Shown in pieces: positions 7,511 to 16,529 of a stretch of DNA of 30,501 bases. Made by a program: the position numbers and the translations under genes. The notes below the pieces were generated by a model. That model was not told where the DNA came from. It worked only from the letters and a program-made list of their open reading frames with translations, and ran no database searches. Within the stretch, counting starts at the first letter, position 1, and every line of letters starts with the position of its first letter. This DNA is from a virus: IMG/VR virus record IMGVR_UViG_3300042691_029653, positions 1 through 30,501 of that record, one strand, 5' to 3'.

Positions 7511-10156
7511 ATGGCAATCGAACCTTTCCGGCAGCGCATTGGCATTCCCGATGGGGCGGGCGTCACTTCGCAGGGCGTAGGCCGTGTTGCTGACTTGAGC
7601 AACGAGCTGTCTGGCCTGGCTGGCACAGCCATGCAGATCATGGAGCCGCGACTTAAGCGCAGGGCGCAGGAGCAGGCGGTGCAGGATGCAGCGCGCACTC
7701 TGATCGGCAAGGACGAAAATGGCAACTATGTGATGCCTGACACGCCGGCCGGTGCTGGGGACGTTTACGCGGCAACCTTCGATGGCGCCAAACGCGAGCA
7801 ATACAAGCTGGCCGTGCTCAACGATGCCGAGCTGCAGTTCAACCAGATCTATTCCGATCCAGCCAACATCGGCAAGCCGCCCGAGGAAATGCGCCTGCTG
7901 GCCGAGAACGTGCTCAGTGGGATCATGGGCGCAGTCGATCCGTTTGTCGAAACCGAGATCTACGAAAACCTGACCCGGGAAATCCGCCAGCGTGACCTGG
8001 CCGCCAACAATGCCTGGCTGCGTCAGGAAACCGAGCTGATGGAGAAAGGCTTTGCCAGCAAGGTCAGCGAGGCGACCGAGAAGGCGACCGAAGCCTTTGC
8101 CAATGGCAGCGAGGAGGACGGCGCGCGCGAGGCGGCCAATGGCCGGGCGGCGCTGCAACAGCTGGTCAATCTGCGCAGGGCCCCGCGCGAGGCGCTTGAC
8201 GCCTTTGACCGCCAGTTCGAGAGCGTGCGCGCGGCGGGCCTGTTCCTGCGCGATGTGCGCGCCGATTTGGGCGAGGGAACGCTGTTTGCTGACGATCTGC
8301 AAAAGCTGCAGTCGATGCTCGATGGGACCAGCGACGAGACGGTAATTGTCGGCGGCAAGGAATATACCGGCGATGCGCTGCGCGCATTGATCCCGGACAC
8401 GGCTATGCGCACCCAGTTGATGGCCAAGCTCAATCGGCGCGAGGCCGAGCTGCTCAAGGACGAAGCCGCCCGCGCCGCCGAGGATGAAGCGATTGGCCTG
8501 ATGGCTGGTGTGCCGATGGGCGGCAACCGGCCTTATGGTGTGAGCGACGAACAGTGGACGGATGCGTGGACCGCCTGGGCCACGCAGGAAGGCGTGGACC
8601 TGATGAGCCCGGAGGGCGTGACGCGCGCGTTCCATCGCTCTCCCGATCTGCCCGAGGGGCTTTACAAGCGGGCCTTTGCCAACATGAGCGCGCGCACTCC
8701 GCAGGAGCTCGAGCGCATTCTGCCGCTCTATCAGACGATGCAGAATATGCTGGGCCGGGACGGGCAGACGGTTCCCATTGCCGAGGGCTTGATGGACCCG
8801 GATGACAGCGCGTTTCTTTACCACTATTCGGCCGCGCGCCGGATGCAGGCCGCGCCGCAGGATGCTGCGGCCCGCGCACGCACTGCTGTCGCGGCAAAGG
8901 TTGGTATGCCGTCTGACCAGCTGCGCGCCATGCTGCGCGAACGCGGCGGCTACAAGGACAACACGGTCCTGTTCGACAAGCTCGATGATGAGGTTGGGGT
9001 CAACTGGGAATACCTGAATGCGCGCGCCCAGGATGCGATCCAGCTCGACGTGGCACAGCAAGTGGCGATGGGTGTCGATCTCGACACAGCGCGCAAGTCG
9101 GCCGGACTGCGGTTTAAAGCCGGTTGGGAAAAGCAAACCTTTTCGCTTGAGAGCGCGATCCAGCAGAAGCGCGGGCGCGGCAACGCCTGGGTGGAAAAGG
9201 GTGCCACCGTTCCGAAGATCATGGACCCGCGCAACCCGCGCGAGAAGAATGACGGATGGGTGACGAATTATGTGCAGGAGGCGATCCGGCAGTGGGGTGG
9301 AACCCAGCTGCCCGGCGTTCCGGCTGCCAAGGATCTCATGTTTGGCACCAACGTCTGGCTGCAGCCGACCGGCCGGCGCACCACCAACGGCGGCACGCAG
9401 TTCGCGCTGATGTATTGGGACCCCGAAAAGGGCAATGCGCCGACTGCACTGATGAACAAGCAGGGCGTGCCGATCCAGCTCGAGTTTGATCGGGCGGCCA
9501 AGAAGCAGCAGCTTCACCTCGAAAGCGAGTTCAAGCGCCGGTCCGAGCGCGCTTCAATGCGCACGCCTTCCACGCCTGTCACCTATATGCCGGGATCAAG
9601 CAGTGCGGCGGGCAACCTGTTGACGCCCAGCCCGGCGACCCTTGGCCTGCGCTATGCTCCGGTGCAGCTGGACGATGTTGCGCCGCCGGGATTGGAGCGT
9701 GGTCTCCTTACCAGCTCGGCAAACAACTGGCCCGGCGTGGCGCGCGCTCTGGCCTCTCGCTACGGGCTGCGGCCGGAACACGTTGCGGCTGTGATTTCCT
9801 ACGAAACCGGCGGCAAGTTCGATCCCGATGTGTGGGGCGGCAAGAACAACAACCACTTTGGCCTGATCCAGTTTGGCGCGGCTGAGCGGGAGAAACATCT
9901 GCGCCCCCTGCTGGGCAAGCGCCGGTTCGAGGACGCGACCCCGCAGGAGTGGGCGACGGCCATTGGCAGCTTCCTTGACGAGCGCGGGTTCAAGCGCGGG
10001 ATGAGCGTGCTCGATCTCTATTCGACGATCAACGCTGGCCGCCCAGGGCTTTACAATCGCTCGGACAATGGCGGCAAGGACACGGTTCGCAGCCATGTTC
10101 AGCGGATGTTGCGCGATCACGTGGGCCCGGCAAAGCGGTGGCTGGCAACCGGCTAG
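7511..10156 (+). CDS. Internal virion protein (T7 gp15 position) with C-terminal lysozyme-like domain
   Basis: An 881-aa protein with GAGGGAAG upstream of ATG 7511. The first about 700 residues are mostly helical, Ala/Glu/Arg-rich, like T7 gp15 (747 aa). Residues about 730-865 differ: AVISYETGGKFDPDVWGG followed by HFGLIQFG is a lysozyme/transglycosylase-like core, with Glu765 as the probable acid catalyst and a FGLIQF substrate-loop motif. In T7 the muralytic domain is at the N-terminus of gp16 instead. The likely role is to form the ejected periplasmic tube and locally open peptidoglycan during infection. It ends in a 4-bp convergent overlap with the minus-strand gene at 10153. Confidence 0.82.
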   Translation: MAIEPFRQRIGIPDGAGVTSQGVGRVADLSNELSGLAGTAMQIMEPRLKRRAQEQAVQDAARTLIGKDENGNYVMPDTPAGAGDVYAATFDGAKREQYKLAVLNDAELQFNQIYSDPANIGKPPEEMRLLAENVLSGIMGAVDPFVETEIYENLTREIRQRDLAANNAWLRQETELMEKGFASKVSEATEKATEAFANGSEEDGAREAANGRAALQQLVNLRRAPREALDAFDRQFESVRAAGLFLRDVRADLGEGTLFADDLQKLQSMLDGTSDETVIVGGKEYTGDALRALIPDTAMRTQLMAKLNRREAELLKDEAARAAEDEAIGLMAGVPMGGNRPYGVSDEQWTDAWTAWATQEGVDLMSPEGVTRAFHRSPDLPEGLYKRAFANMSARTPQELERILPLYQTMQNMLGRDGQTVPIAEGLMDPDDSAFLYHYSAARRMQAAPQDAAARARTAVAAKVGMPSDQLRAMLRERGGYKDNTVLFDKLDDEVGVNWEYLNARAQDAIQLDVAQQVAMGVDLDTARKSAGLRFKAGWEKQTFSLESAIQQKRGRGNAWVEKGATVPKIMDPRNPREKNDGWVTNYVQEAIRQWGGTQLPGVPAAKDLMFGTNVWLQPTGRRTTNGGTQFALMYWDPEKGNAPTALMNKQGVPIQLEFDRAAKKQQLHLESEFKRRSERASMRTPSTPVTYMPGSSSAAGNLLTPSPATLGLRYAPVQLDDVAPPGLERGLLTSSANNWPGVARALASRYGLRPEHVAAVISYETGGKFDPDVWGGKNNNHFGLIQFGAAEREKHLRPLLGKRRFEDATPQEWATAIGSFLDERGFKRGMSVLDLYSTINAGRPGLYNRSDNGGKDTVRSHVQRMLRDHVGPAKRWLATG

Positions 10157-10467
10157 GTTCCAGCGCACATCAGCGCGCGGATGCGCGGGGTGTGAGGTCC
10201 GTTGACCTGCTTGCCGACCAGTTGGGGTGGCCCGTCGACTGGCGCACCGCCGGTGCTCATGGCGGTCTTGACCACGCGCACGATGCCGGTCCGGCAATTG
10301 ACGCTGTATTCGGCATAGATCGCGGTGTGGTCATCGATTGCCGATATGAGCAGGGCGGTGCGCCGCGTGGCCGGTCCCTTGATCGTGTCGGCTACTAGGA
10401 CGGTGCGCGGACCAACCTCGATCATGGTGTCAAGCGGCGCGGCGGCCAGCAATAATGGCAGAAGCAT
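10153..10467 (-). CDS. Probable moron: small exported protein, Surface-adhesin E-like
   Basis: A 104-aa product encoded against the surrounding late operon. The start at 10467 is chosen because AAGAGAGAA precedes it and because it gives an N-terminus MLLPLLLAAAP, a short signal-like segment. The body has a strand-rich pattern with two Cys (SVNCRTGIVRVV and RALMCAGT), which could pair in the periplasm. The layout recalls small periplasmic Surface-adhesin E-type proteins of sphingomonads; this resemblance is weak. The gene lies exactly between two internal virion genes that are adjacent in T7. A lysogenic conversion or superinfection-exclusion role is a guess from location and export signal. 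Confidence 0.65.
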   Translation of the reverse strand: MLLPLLLAAAPLDTMIEVGPRTVLVADTIKGPATRRTALLISAIDDHTAIYAEYSVNCRTGIVRVVKTAMSTGGAPVDGPPQLVGKQVNGPHTPRIRALMCAGT

Positions 10468-10475
10468 AGGGTTCT

Positions 10476-10488
10476 CTCTTGTCCTTTG
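10476..10488 (+). promoter_or_regulatory. Weak copy of the late-gene intergenic motif
   Basis: CTCTTGTCCTTTG differs from the GTCCATTG core by one base and lies 57 bp upstream of the large internal virion gene, in the gap created by the minus-strand gene. It could restart + strand transcription after the insertion. Support is weaker than for the four better copies. Confidence 0.25.
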
Positions 10489-10544
10489 CGAAAGCCCGGC
10501 GGTGATCGCAAGCTGTCCAGCAAATTGCAACGAAAGGTTTTCTC

Positions 10545-13500
10545 ATGGCCTCCTCGCCGCCTGTCTATACCAACACGCCTTATGACGTTGCCTCGTTCGA
10601 TACGGGCGATGGTAGCTGGCGCAATTGGGGTAGCGCCGTGTGGGACGCGATTGCCTTGCAGCCAGTTTATCAGGCGATGGGCCGCAGCTACGACATGATC
10701 ACCACGGCCAGCCCGGAGCGGTTCAACCCGTTTCGGGGCGACTACCTCAAGGGCTACGAGGGATACGCCGACGAGTTCATCAACACCTATTCGCGCGCCG
10801 AGGCTGACGCCATGAAGGCGCGGATCGAGAAGAACAATGTGCGCCGCGCCAATGTCGAGCAGAACCTGGGCTTTGGCGGGATCATGCTGGCCGAGCTGTT
10901 CAACCCGGTGAACCTCATTCCGTTGCCAGGCGTCACCGGCGTGGGCTTCGGGCGCGGGCTGGTGCGCGGCATGGCGGGCTTTGGCGCAACCCTGGCTGCG
11001 GAAGAAACGCTGCGGCAAGTTGTCGATCCGACTGCGACCAGCGAAGAAAGCTGGAACAACATGGTCTATGGCACGCTGTTCGGCGGGATCGTGTCAGGCG
11101 GGCTGGGTATGTATGGCGCGGCTAATGCGCGCGAGCTGGGCGAACGCTTTGCCGCCGAGATCCGGACGCAGGCGCAAGGCGATGGCGGCGCGGCGGTAGA
11201 CCTCGAACCGATCACGCACTCGGGCACCAACTTTGTCGCCCGTCCGACCGGCAACGTCGAGACGGGCGTGGCGCGCGCCTATGGCCTCGAGAACCAGACC
11301 AAGCTGACGCTGTGGGGACGGCTCAAGGCCAGTGGCGTCCGGGCAGTCGAGGATTTTGCAGACGCCCTGGCCGGCGACTATGGCACCATGTCGGCGCGTA
11401 ACCGTCAGGGATTGGCAACCGAGACATCTGCCTATCTGGCTTCGCAGCTGTGGCGTGGTCAGGCCGCGGATTTCACCACCAACCTCAAGCGCGTATATGC
11501 TCGCTACCTCAAGGGCGGCGATGGCGGTGTCGAAGTGATGGGCGTCAACCTTGCAACTGCGCCGCAGGAGCTGCGCGAGGTGTTTGGACGCGGCGGCCGC
11601 GCCGATGGCAAAATGACCTTCGAGGAGTTCAAGGACGCGATTTTCCGGGCGCACAAGCGCGATGGCATCGAGACGGACAACCCGTTCGTGCGCGAGGGCG
11701 TAGACCTGACCCGCAAGTTCTTCGACGGGGCAATGGAAAAGGGTGTGGCATCCGGCGCGATCCGGTCGGCCGAAGGCTTCAAGGTGCTGTTGCAGCGCCG
11801 GGCAGCGGCGGCGCGCTCCAAGCTGGCCCGGTTCGATGAGCTGGCAGCCAAGACCGATCGGTCGGTCAACGAAACCGTCGAGCTAATGGAGCTTGCTGCC
11901 CAGCAGGAGAAGATGCTGCGCTGGTTTGACCAGCAGCTTGACGCCGATTTGCCGACTGACGAGGGCCTGGCTGCCGTGCTGGACGAGATCGAGCGCGCGG
12001 CTGCCGAGCGACTGGCGCAAAAACAAGCAACCCGCGACAGCCTTGTCGCCAAGGGTGAGCAGCGCCGGAATGAGGTGGCTGATCTGCTCAACCAACTGAA
12101 TGCCAGTATCGAGGCTCGGGCGGCCAAAGATGCGCGGCTGCTCGAATACTTCAATCAGAAGGAAGCTCAGACTGGTTTGACCGAGCGAGAGCGGGCTTAT
12201 CAGGAGCAGCTGGTGGCGCGGCTTGGCCAGCTGCAAGGGGAGCGGGCTGGCCGGATCTTCATCGAGTATGCCCCGCCCGAGGTCGACGGGATCAAGATTG
12301 CCTATGGCCCCACTGGCAAGCGGGCTTCAGCCTATTTCGATCGTTCGACCGGCACCGTTCATTTCGACCTGACGGCTGTTCTGGAAAGCTGGCAGGCAAA
12401 GCCCTGGCGCGAGCCCAAGGTCGAGGGCGTCAAGGCGCTGACTGACGACATGTTCCCGACCCCGGAGGCATGGGCCGAGTTTGTCCTGCGGCATGAACTG
12501 GCGCACACCCGCGTCGAGCGGTTCAAGGCGAAGGGCAATCAGGCGGCGGCCTATACCAAGGCCGATTACGAAAACGCCATGAACGCCATCGCGTTTGAAG
12601 AAATGCGTCACCTGTTCGATGTTCCGGCCATTGAGCGCTTTGCCACGCCTAAGCAGCAAGAGCTGGTGGCTAAGCTCAAAAGCGAACTGGCGGACAACCC
12701 GGGGGCCATCCTGACCAAGCGCCAGCGGGAATACCTTGACGCGCTCGAGGCCGAGCTGGCGGGCAAGGCAGATAGCTATGCGGGCCCCAAGAACGAGCCG
12801 AACTATATTAGCCGCGTGTGGGACATTGACGCGGTGCGGCACGACCCTGAGCGCCTGACGACCATCCTTGAGCAGTGGTTCAAGGAGAACCCCCTGCCGG
12901 GCGCGTCGATGAATGATGGCGCAATTCGCCGCCGCGCCGAGGAAGCGGTAAGCCAGATCATGCGCGAGGCCGAGCTGGGCGAACTGCAGATTGCCAGGGG
13001 CGGGGGCGGGGCCAGCTTCCTCTCGAGCCGCAAGATCGACATTCCCAACGAGCTGGTGGCCGACTTTCTTGTGACCGATGTGGAGCAGATCGTGCGCCAT
13101 TACAGCCATCGCTTCGGGCTGGTGCATGAGTTTGCCCGCAAGTTTGGCACCTCGGACGCCGAGGATGCGATGGACGATGTGATCCTTCAGTCGATCCGCG
13201 AACTCGACATGGCCGATGTGACCGAGGGGATGAACCAGATCGGCAAGCTGCGCCAGGACATGACCACGCTGCGCGACACTGTGACTGGCGCGATCTATTC
13301 AACTGACCCGGCCATGATGAACCGCCGCCGTCTGGCAGCTGGCTTGCGCGCCTATGGCACAGTGACTTCGCTGGGCCGCGCGGCGCTGTCATCCGTGCCT
13401 GAGCTGGCGCGTGGCATGATGGTGATGGGGGCCAGCCGCGTGTTCGGCTTTGCGCTCGATGGCTTGCTGGCCAATCGCAAGGCGCTGGCCGAGGTAGGCG

Positions 13501-14549
13501 AGGAAATGCGCGCGCTTACCGGCGAGGGTGTTGATGCCGTGCTGTCGACGGCTCCCGATCGCATTGTCGAGACAGGCGGGCCAACCGGGGCTGCCAGTAA
13601 CAAGCTGGGCCGGATGATGCAGAAGGGCGTTGACTTCGTGCATGGCCCTTATTTCCTGCTTAACGGCCTGGCCGCGTTCACTGACATGACCAAGCGTCTC
13701 AACATGACCTTTATCAACCAGTTCATGATCGAGGACATGGCCAAGCTGGTCGAGACAGGTGATCCCAAACTGGCCGAACGACTGGCCAGCTACGGCCTGT
13801 CGGCGGATGATGCGCGCCGGATTGTGCAGGAAATGCCGATCGAGAAAGAGGGCCGGATCTATCTTCCCAACGTGGGCGAATGGAGCGATGGCGACCTGGC
13901 CACGCGTTATCTTGCCGCCGTGACCGGGATGAGCCGCCGGATCGTGCCGACTGCTGGCGTGGCCGACCTGCCACAATTTGTGAAGGGGTTCATCGCCGGA
14001 CGCGAGTTTCCGCTGCTTACCCTGCCGTTCCAGTTTATGAACTATGGCTTTGCGGCTGTGAACAAGGTGCTGCTCTCGAGCCTGCAAGGGCGCGACCAGT
14101 CTCCTTTGACTGGCATGGCCATGATGATCGGGCTGGGCTGGATGTCGCAACAGCTCAAGACCGATGACGAGTATTGGCACCGGCTGCCGCTCGAGGAGAA
14201 AGTGCTGCGTTCGTTCGACTCTGCGGGCGTTCTCGGGCTTTACCAGGACTTGCCGCACAAGCTCGAGGTAATGACCGGCGGCACTCTTGGTGTTCGGCCG
14301 GCGCTGGCTGGACTGGGGCTGGATGTTAAGCCGTTCAACAGCGATCCAAACTATGCTGACTATGCCGACCTTGGCGGTCCGGCAGTGGGCAAGATTGCCG
14401 ACCTCACGCGCATTCTGGCGGGCGATGACATGGGCGACCGGGAAATGGCTGGGATCATCCGCCGATCGGTCCCCTTGAACGATGTGCTGTGGTGGCGCGA
14501 CAGCCTGGTCAGCGCCGAACGCTATGCCTTTGAGGCCATGGAGGACTAG
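10545..14549 (+). CDS. Large internal virion protein (T7 gp16-type) with HELAH motif
   Basis: A 1334-aa protein, very close to T7 gp16 (1318 aa), with AAAGG before ATG 10545. The N-terminus lacks the gp16 transglycosylase but has a hydrophobic Gly/Ala-rich stretch at about residues 105-195. Residues about 400-560 are coiled-coil. Around residue 650 the sequence reads FVLRHELAHTRVERF: H650, E651 and H654 make an HExxH zinc-metallopeptidase signature, with a nearby FEEMRH as a candidate third-ligand region. The C-terminal third (about 900-1334) is helical, with amphipathic and hydrophobic segments. By analogy it is ejected and forms the inner-membrane end of the DNA channel. Proteolytic activity is unproven. 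The TAG stop is inside the repeated late motif. Confidence 0.83.
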   Translation: MASSPPVYTNTPYDVASFDTGDGSWRNWGSAVWDAIALQPVYQAMGRSYDMITTASPERFNPFRGDYLKGYEGYADEFINTYSRAEADAMKARIEKNNVRRANVEQNLGFGGIMLAELFNPVNLIPLPGVTGVGFGRGLVRGMAGFGATLAAEETLRQVVDPTATSEESWNNMVYGTLFGGIVSGGLGMYGAANARELGERFAAEIRTQAQGDGGAAVDLEPITHSGTNFVARPTGNVETGVARAYGLENQTKLTLWGRLKASGVRAVEDFADALAGDYGTMSARNRQGLATETSAYLASQLWRGQAADFTTNLKRVYARYLKGGDGGVEVMGVNLATAPQELREVFGRGGRADGKMTFEEFKDAIFRAHKRDGIETDNPFVREGVDLTRKFFDGAMEKGVASGAIRSAEGFKVLLQRRAAAARSKLARFDELAAKTDRSVNETVELMELAAQQEKMLRWFDQQLDADLPTDEGLAAVLDEIERAAAERLAQKQATRDSLVAKGEQRRNEVADLLNQLNASIEARAAKDARLLEYFNQKEAQTGLTERERAYQEQLVARLGQLQGERAGRIFIEYAPPEVDGIKIAYGPTGKRASAYFDRSTGTVHFDLTAVLESWQAKPWREPKVEGVKALTDDMFPTPEAWAEFVLRHELAHTRVERFKAKGNQAAAYTKADYENAMNAIAFEEMRHLFDVPAIERFATPKQQELVAKLKSELADNPGAILTKRQREYLDALEAELAGKADSYAGPKNEPNYISRVWDIDAVRHDPERLTTILEQWFKENPLPGASMNDGAIRRRAEEAVSQIMREAELGELQIARGGGGASFLSSRKIDIPNELVADFLVTDVEQIVRHYSHRFGLVHEFARKFGTSDAEDAMDDVILQSIRELDMADVTEGMNQIGKLRQDMTTLRDTVTGAIYSTDPAMMNRRRLAAGLRAYGTVTSLGRAALSSVPELARGMMVMGASRVFGFALDGLLANRKALAEVGEEMRALTGEGVDAVLSTAPDRIVETGGPTGAASNKLGRMMQKGVDFVHGPYFLLNGLAAFTDMTKRLNMTFINQFMIEDMAKLVETGDPKLAERLASYGLSADDARRIVQEMPIEKEGRIYLPNVGEWSDGDLATRYLAAVTGMSRRIVPTAGVADLPQFVKGFIAGREFPLLTLPFQFMNYGFAAVNKVLLSSLQGRDQSPLTGMAMMIGLGWMSQQLKTDDEYWHRLPLEEKVLRSFDSAGVLGLYQDLPHKLEVMTGGTLGVRPALAGLGLDVKPFNSDPNYADYADLGGPAVGKIADLTRILAGDDMGDREMAGIIRRSVPLNDVLWWRDSLVSAERYAFEAMED

Positions 14550-14556
14550 TCCATTG
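14544..14556 (+). promoter_or_regulatory. Late-gene intergenic motif, copy 2
   Basis: GACTAGTCCATTG overlaps the stop of the large internal virion gene and lies 48 bp before the tail fibre start. It shares 12 consecutive bases, through one base further (ACTAGTCCATTGC), with copy 1 at 2866. Confidence 0.4.
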
Positions 14557-14603
14557 CGATAAAAGGCTGCGTGCCGTTCTTCGGGCCCAACGGAGAACGG
14601 CAC

Positions 14604-15887
14604 ATGGCTCTTGCAATCAACGACACTGAGGCTCGACGCCAATACACGGCGACCAACGGCCAGACGCAATTTACCATCCCGTTCGAGTTCTTCACCGCCA
14701 GCGACATTGTGGTCTATGTTGATGGGGTCGAGCAGGTCAGTGGCTATACCGTCTATGGGGCCGGGGCTGAGGGCGGCGGCTACATTACCTTTACCAGCGG
14801 ACGCACGGCAGGCGAGATTGTTACGCTTGTTCGGGACATTCCGGTCGCACGTTCAAGTGATTTCCCACTGTCCGGCCCGTTCTCGATCGAGGCGCTGAAC
14901 GTTGAACTGTCGCGTCTAACGGCCATTGTCCAACAGCTTGAAACGGTCATTCAGAACCGCTGCTTGCAGCTGTCGGCATGGGACACCGCCATTGGCGTGA
15001 CGGTTCCCGAAGTGGCCAACCGCAAGGGCAAGCTGCTCAAGTTTGATGACACGACCGGCGAGCTCGATGTGATCGGCGTCGATGCTTGGACGATCCCAGC
15101 AATTGGCCCGACTGGCCCGGCAGCCTGGGCTGCTCCAGTCGCCTGGCAAACCAGCACCGCCTATACCGCAACAGCTCCGCGCTCGACTGTGGTGCAAGCT
15201 GGCGAGACTTATGTGTGCCTTGTCAGCCACACCTCAGGTGTTTTCGCAACTGATCTGGCCGCAAACCGCTGGATCAAGGTGGCGTCCAAGGGCGCTGATG
15301 GCGCGGGTTCGCCAACCTGGGGCGGCATCGGCGGCACGCTTTCTAACCAGACCGATCTGCAGGCCGCGCTGGGCGGCAAGGCAGCGCTCGGCGCTAACGG
15401 CGATATCACTTCTCTGACGGGCTTGGGCAACGGTTCTGCCTCGGCAGTCTCGATCCGTTTTGGCTCGGCTAACACGGGTCTGTTTCGCCCGGCTACCGAC
15501 ACGGTGGGCGTGGCCACGGCGGGAACTGAGCGGCTGCGCTTCCTGGCAGCAGGTGGGATTACCAGCGAAAACGTGGCGGCAGCCGTGGGCTACAAGGGCA
15601 TTGTTTCGAATGCCAAGACTGGGGCCTATCAGATTGCGGCGGGCGACATGGGTATGTCGATCGACATTACCACGGGCGGCATCACCATTCCTGACAGCCT
15701 GCCTGATGGCTTTGCCTGCCAGGTGTTCAACAACTCTGGCTCGACGCAGACCATCACTAAGTCGGGCAGCGAAGTGATGCGCAAGGTTGCCGGGGCGACG
15801 GCCACCAGTGTGACGCTGGCTGGCTATGGCAAGGCGTTCATTGAGAAGCGCGGGACGGTCATTCTCATTGACGGAAACGTCACGTGA
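14604..15887 (+). CDS. Tail fibre / receptor-binding protein
   Basis: A 427-aa product. ATG 14604 is preferred over an upstream in-frame ATG because CGGAGAA precedes it and because the protein then starts with the standard domain. Residues about 1-115 (RQYTATNGQTQFTIPFEFF, VYVDGVEQ, SRLTAIVQQLETVIQ) match the T7 gp17-type virion-anchoring N-terminus, ending in a coiled coil. Residues about 180-225 (WQTSTAYTA ... GETYVCLVSHTSG) look like a small carbohydrate-binding module. Residues about 265-320 carry the NTGLFRPATDTVGVATAGTE module that recurs in tail fibres. The end is beta-rich. It would bind the host surface. Stop and next start overlap (GTGA). Confidence 0.8.
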   Translation: MALAINDTEARRQYTATNGQTQFTIPFEFFTASDIVVYVDGVEQVSGYTVYGAGAEGGGYITFTSGRTAGEIVTLVRDIPVARSSDFPLSGPFSIEALNVELSRLTAIVQQLETVIQNRCLQLSAWDTAIGVTVPEVANRKGKLLKFDDTTGELDVIGVDAWTIPAIGPTGPAAWAAPVAWQTSTAYTATAPRSTVVQAGETYVCLVSHTSGVFATDLAANRWIKVASKGADGAGSPTWGGIGGTLSNQTDLQAALGGKAALGANGDITSLTGLGNGSASAVSIRFGSANTGLFRPATDTVGVATAGTERLRFLAAGGITSENVAAAVGYKGIVSNAKTGAYQIAAGDMGMSIDITTGGITIPDSLPDGFACQVFNNSGSTQTITKSGSEVMRKVAGATATSVTLAGYGKAFIEKRGTVILIDGNVT

Positions 15888-16240
15888 GCGGTGTCTTGAT
15901 CGCTGCAGCTCGAGGGCGCGCAGCCAGCGGCCCGGTTAGCGTGTCGATCAGTCCTGTCAGCCAGACCGAAAGCGGGCTCACCAACGCTTATACCATGAAC
16001 AGCTGCGCCGTTACCGTCACCAACGGCACGGCCAGTAGCTACACCTGGTATTTTGCCAACCAGCTTGATGGCACCTGGGCAATCAATGCCGGGCAGGGGA
16101 CGGCAACTGCCACGCCCCGCGTGACCGGCGTGCTGCCGAGCACAATCGCATACGCCGACTTCAAGTGTGACGTGGTGGTCAACGGCGTCACCTACACCGT
16201 CACCTGCGCTTTGTCCTACGAGAACGCCAATGTTGAGTAA
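15884..16240 (+). CDS. Ig-like small tail accessory protein
   Basis: A 118-aa product starting at GTG 15884 within the fibre-gene stop. Residues about 18-115 form alternating strands (VSISPVSQTESG, AVTVTNGTASSYTWYF, FKCDVVVNGVTYTVTCALSY) with the W and paired Cys arrangement of an immunoglobulin/PKD-like beta sandwich. Such domains on phage tails or fibres help weak surface binding. The tight coupling with the fibre gene suggests a fibre-associated protein or chaperone. No closer assignment can be made from the sequence. Confidence 0.62.
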   Translation: MSGVLIAAARGRAASGPVSVSISPVSQTESGLTNAYTMNSCAVTVTNGTASSYTWYFANQLDGTWAINAGQGTATATPRVTGVLPSTIAYADFKCDVVVNGVTYTVTCALSYENANVE

Positions 16241-16520
16241 CGAAATGGTCAGCCACGAAGATCTCCAACGCTCTCTCGGCCGCGTCGAGGGTAATCAAGA
16301 CGGGTTCCGCGAACGCATGGATCGCTTTGAACAGCTGCTGGACAAGGGCTTTAGCGAAATGCGCGAGGCGCATGGCGAGATGATGAAGCGTCTGGCCGTG
16401 ATCGAGGACAAGGAAAGCGAGCGACGCGGAGCCTGGAAGGTCATTGTTGCCGTGTCGAGCTTTGTCGCGGCCATTGTCGCGGCGCTGGTGGCCGGGCTGC
16501 TCAAGACCTTCCTTAAATAG
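16230..16520 (+). CDS. Coiled-coil protein with C-terminal membrane segment (XhlA/holin-like)
   Basis: A 96-aa product. ATG 16230 overlaps the previous stop; ATG 16245 is an alternative start and gives 91 aa. Residues 6-65 are charged and heptad-like (RSLGRVEGNQDGFRERMDRF ... MKRLAVIEDKESERR), followed by one hydrophobic segment at about 70-92 (VIVAVSSFVAAIVAALVAGLL). This topology resembles haemolysin XhlA-type lysis accessory proteins. It opens the lysis cassette, 9 bp before the endolysin. A holin or holin regulator is likely; a spanin is less likely because no signal or lipobox is present. Confidence 0.65.
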   Translation: MLSNEMVSHEDLQRSLGRVEGNQDGFRERMDRFEQLLDKGFSEMREAHGEMMKRLAVIEDKESERRGAWKVIVAVSSFVAAIVAALVAGLLKTFLK

Positions 16521-16529
16521 GAGACCGTC

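Noticed and set aside
7418-9517. Long minus-strand open frame (699 codons) opposite the gp15-type gene
   Set aside because: It mirrors the codon pattern of a well supported + strand gene in high-GC DNA, has no ribosome site and no recognisable protein features.
13389-14669. Minus-strand open frame of 426 codons opposite the gp16-type gene
   Set aside because: Antisense shadow of a strongly supported gene; amino-acid composition (His/Arg/Gln-rich) is typical of a shadow frame.
14604-16240. Diversity-generating retroelement, as in BPP-1
   Set aside because: No reverse transcriptase and no template/variable repeat pair were seen near the fibre genes; it could exist outside the window.
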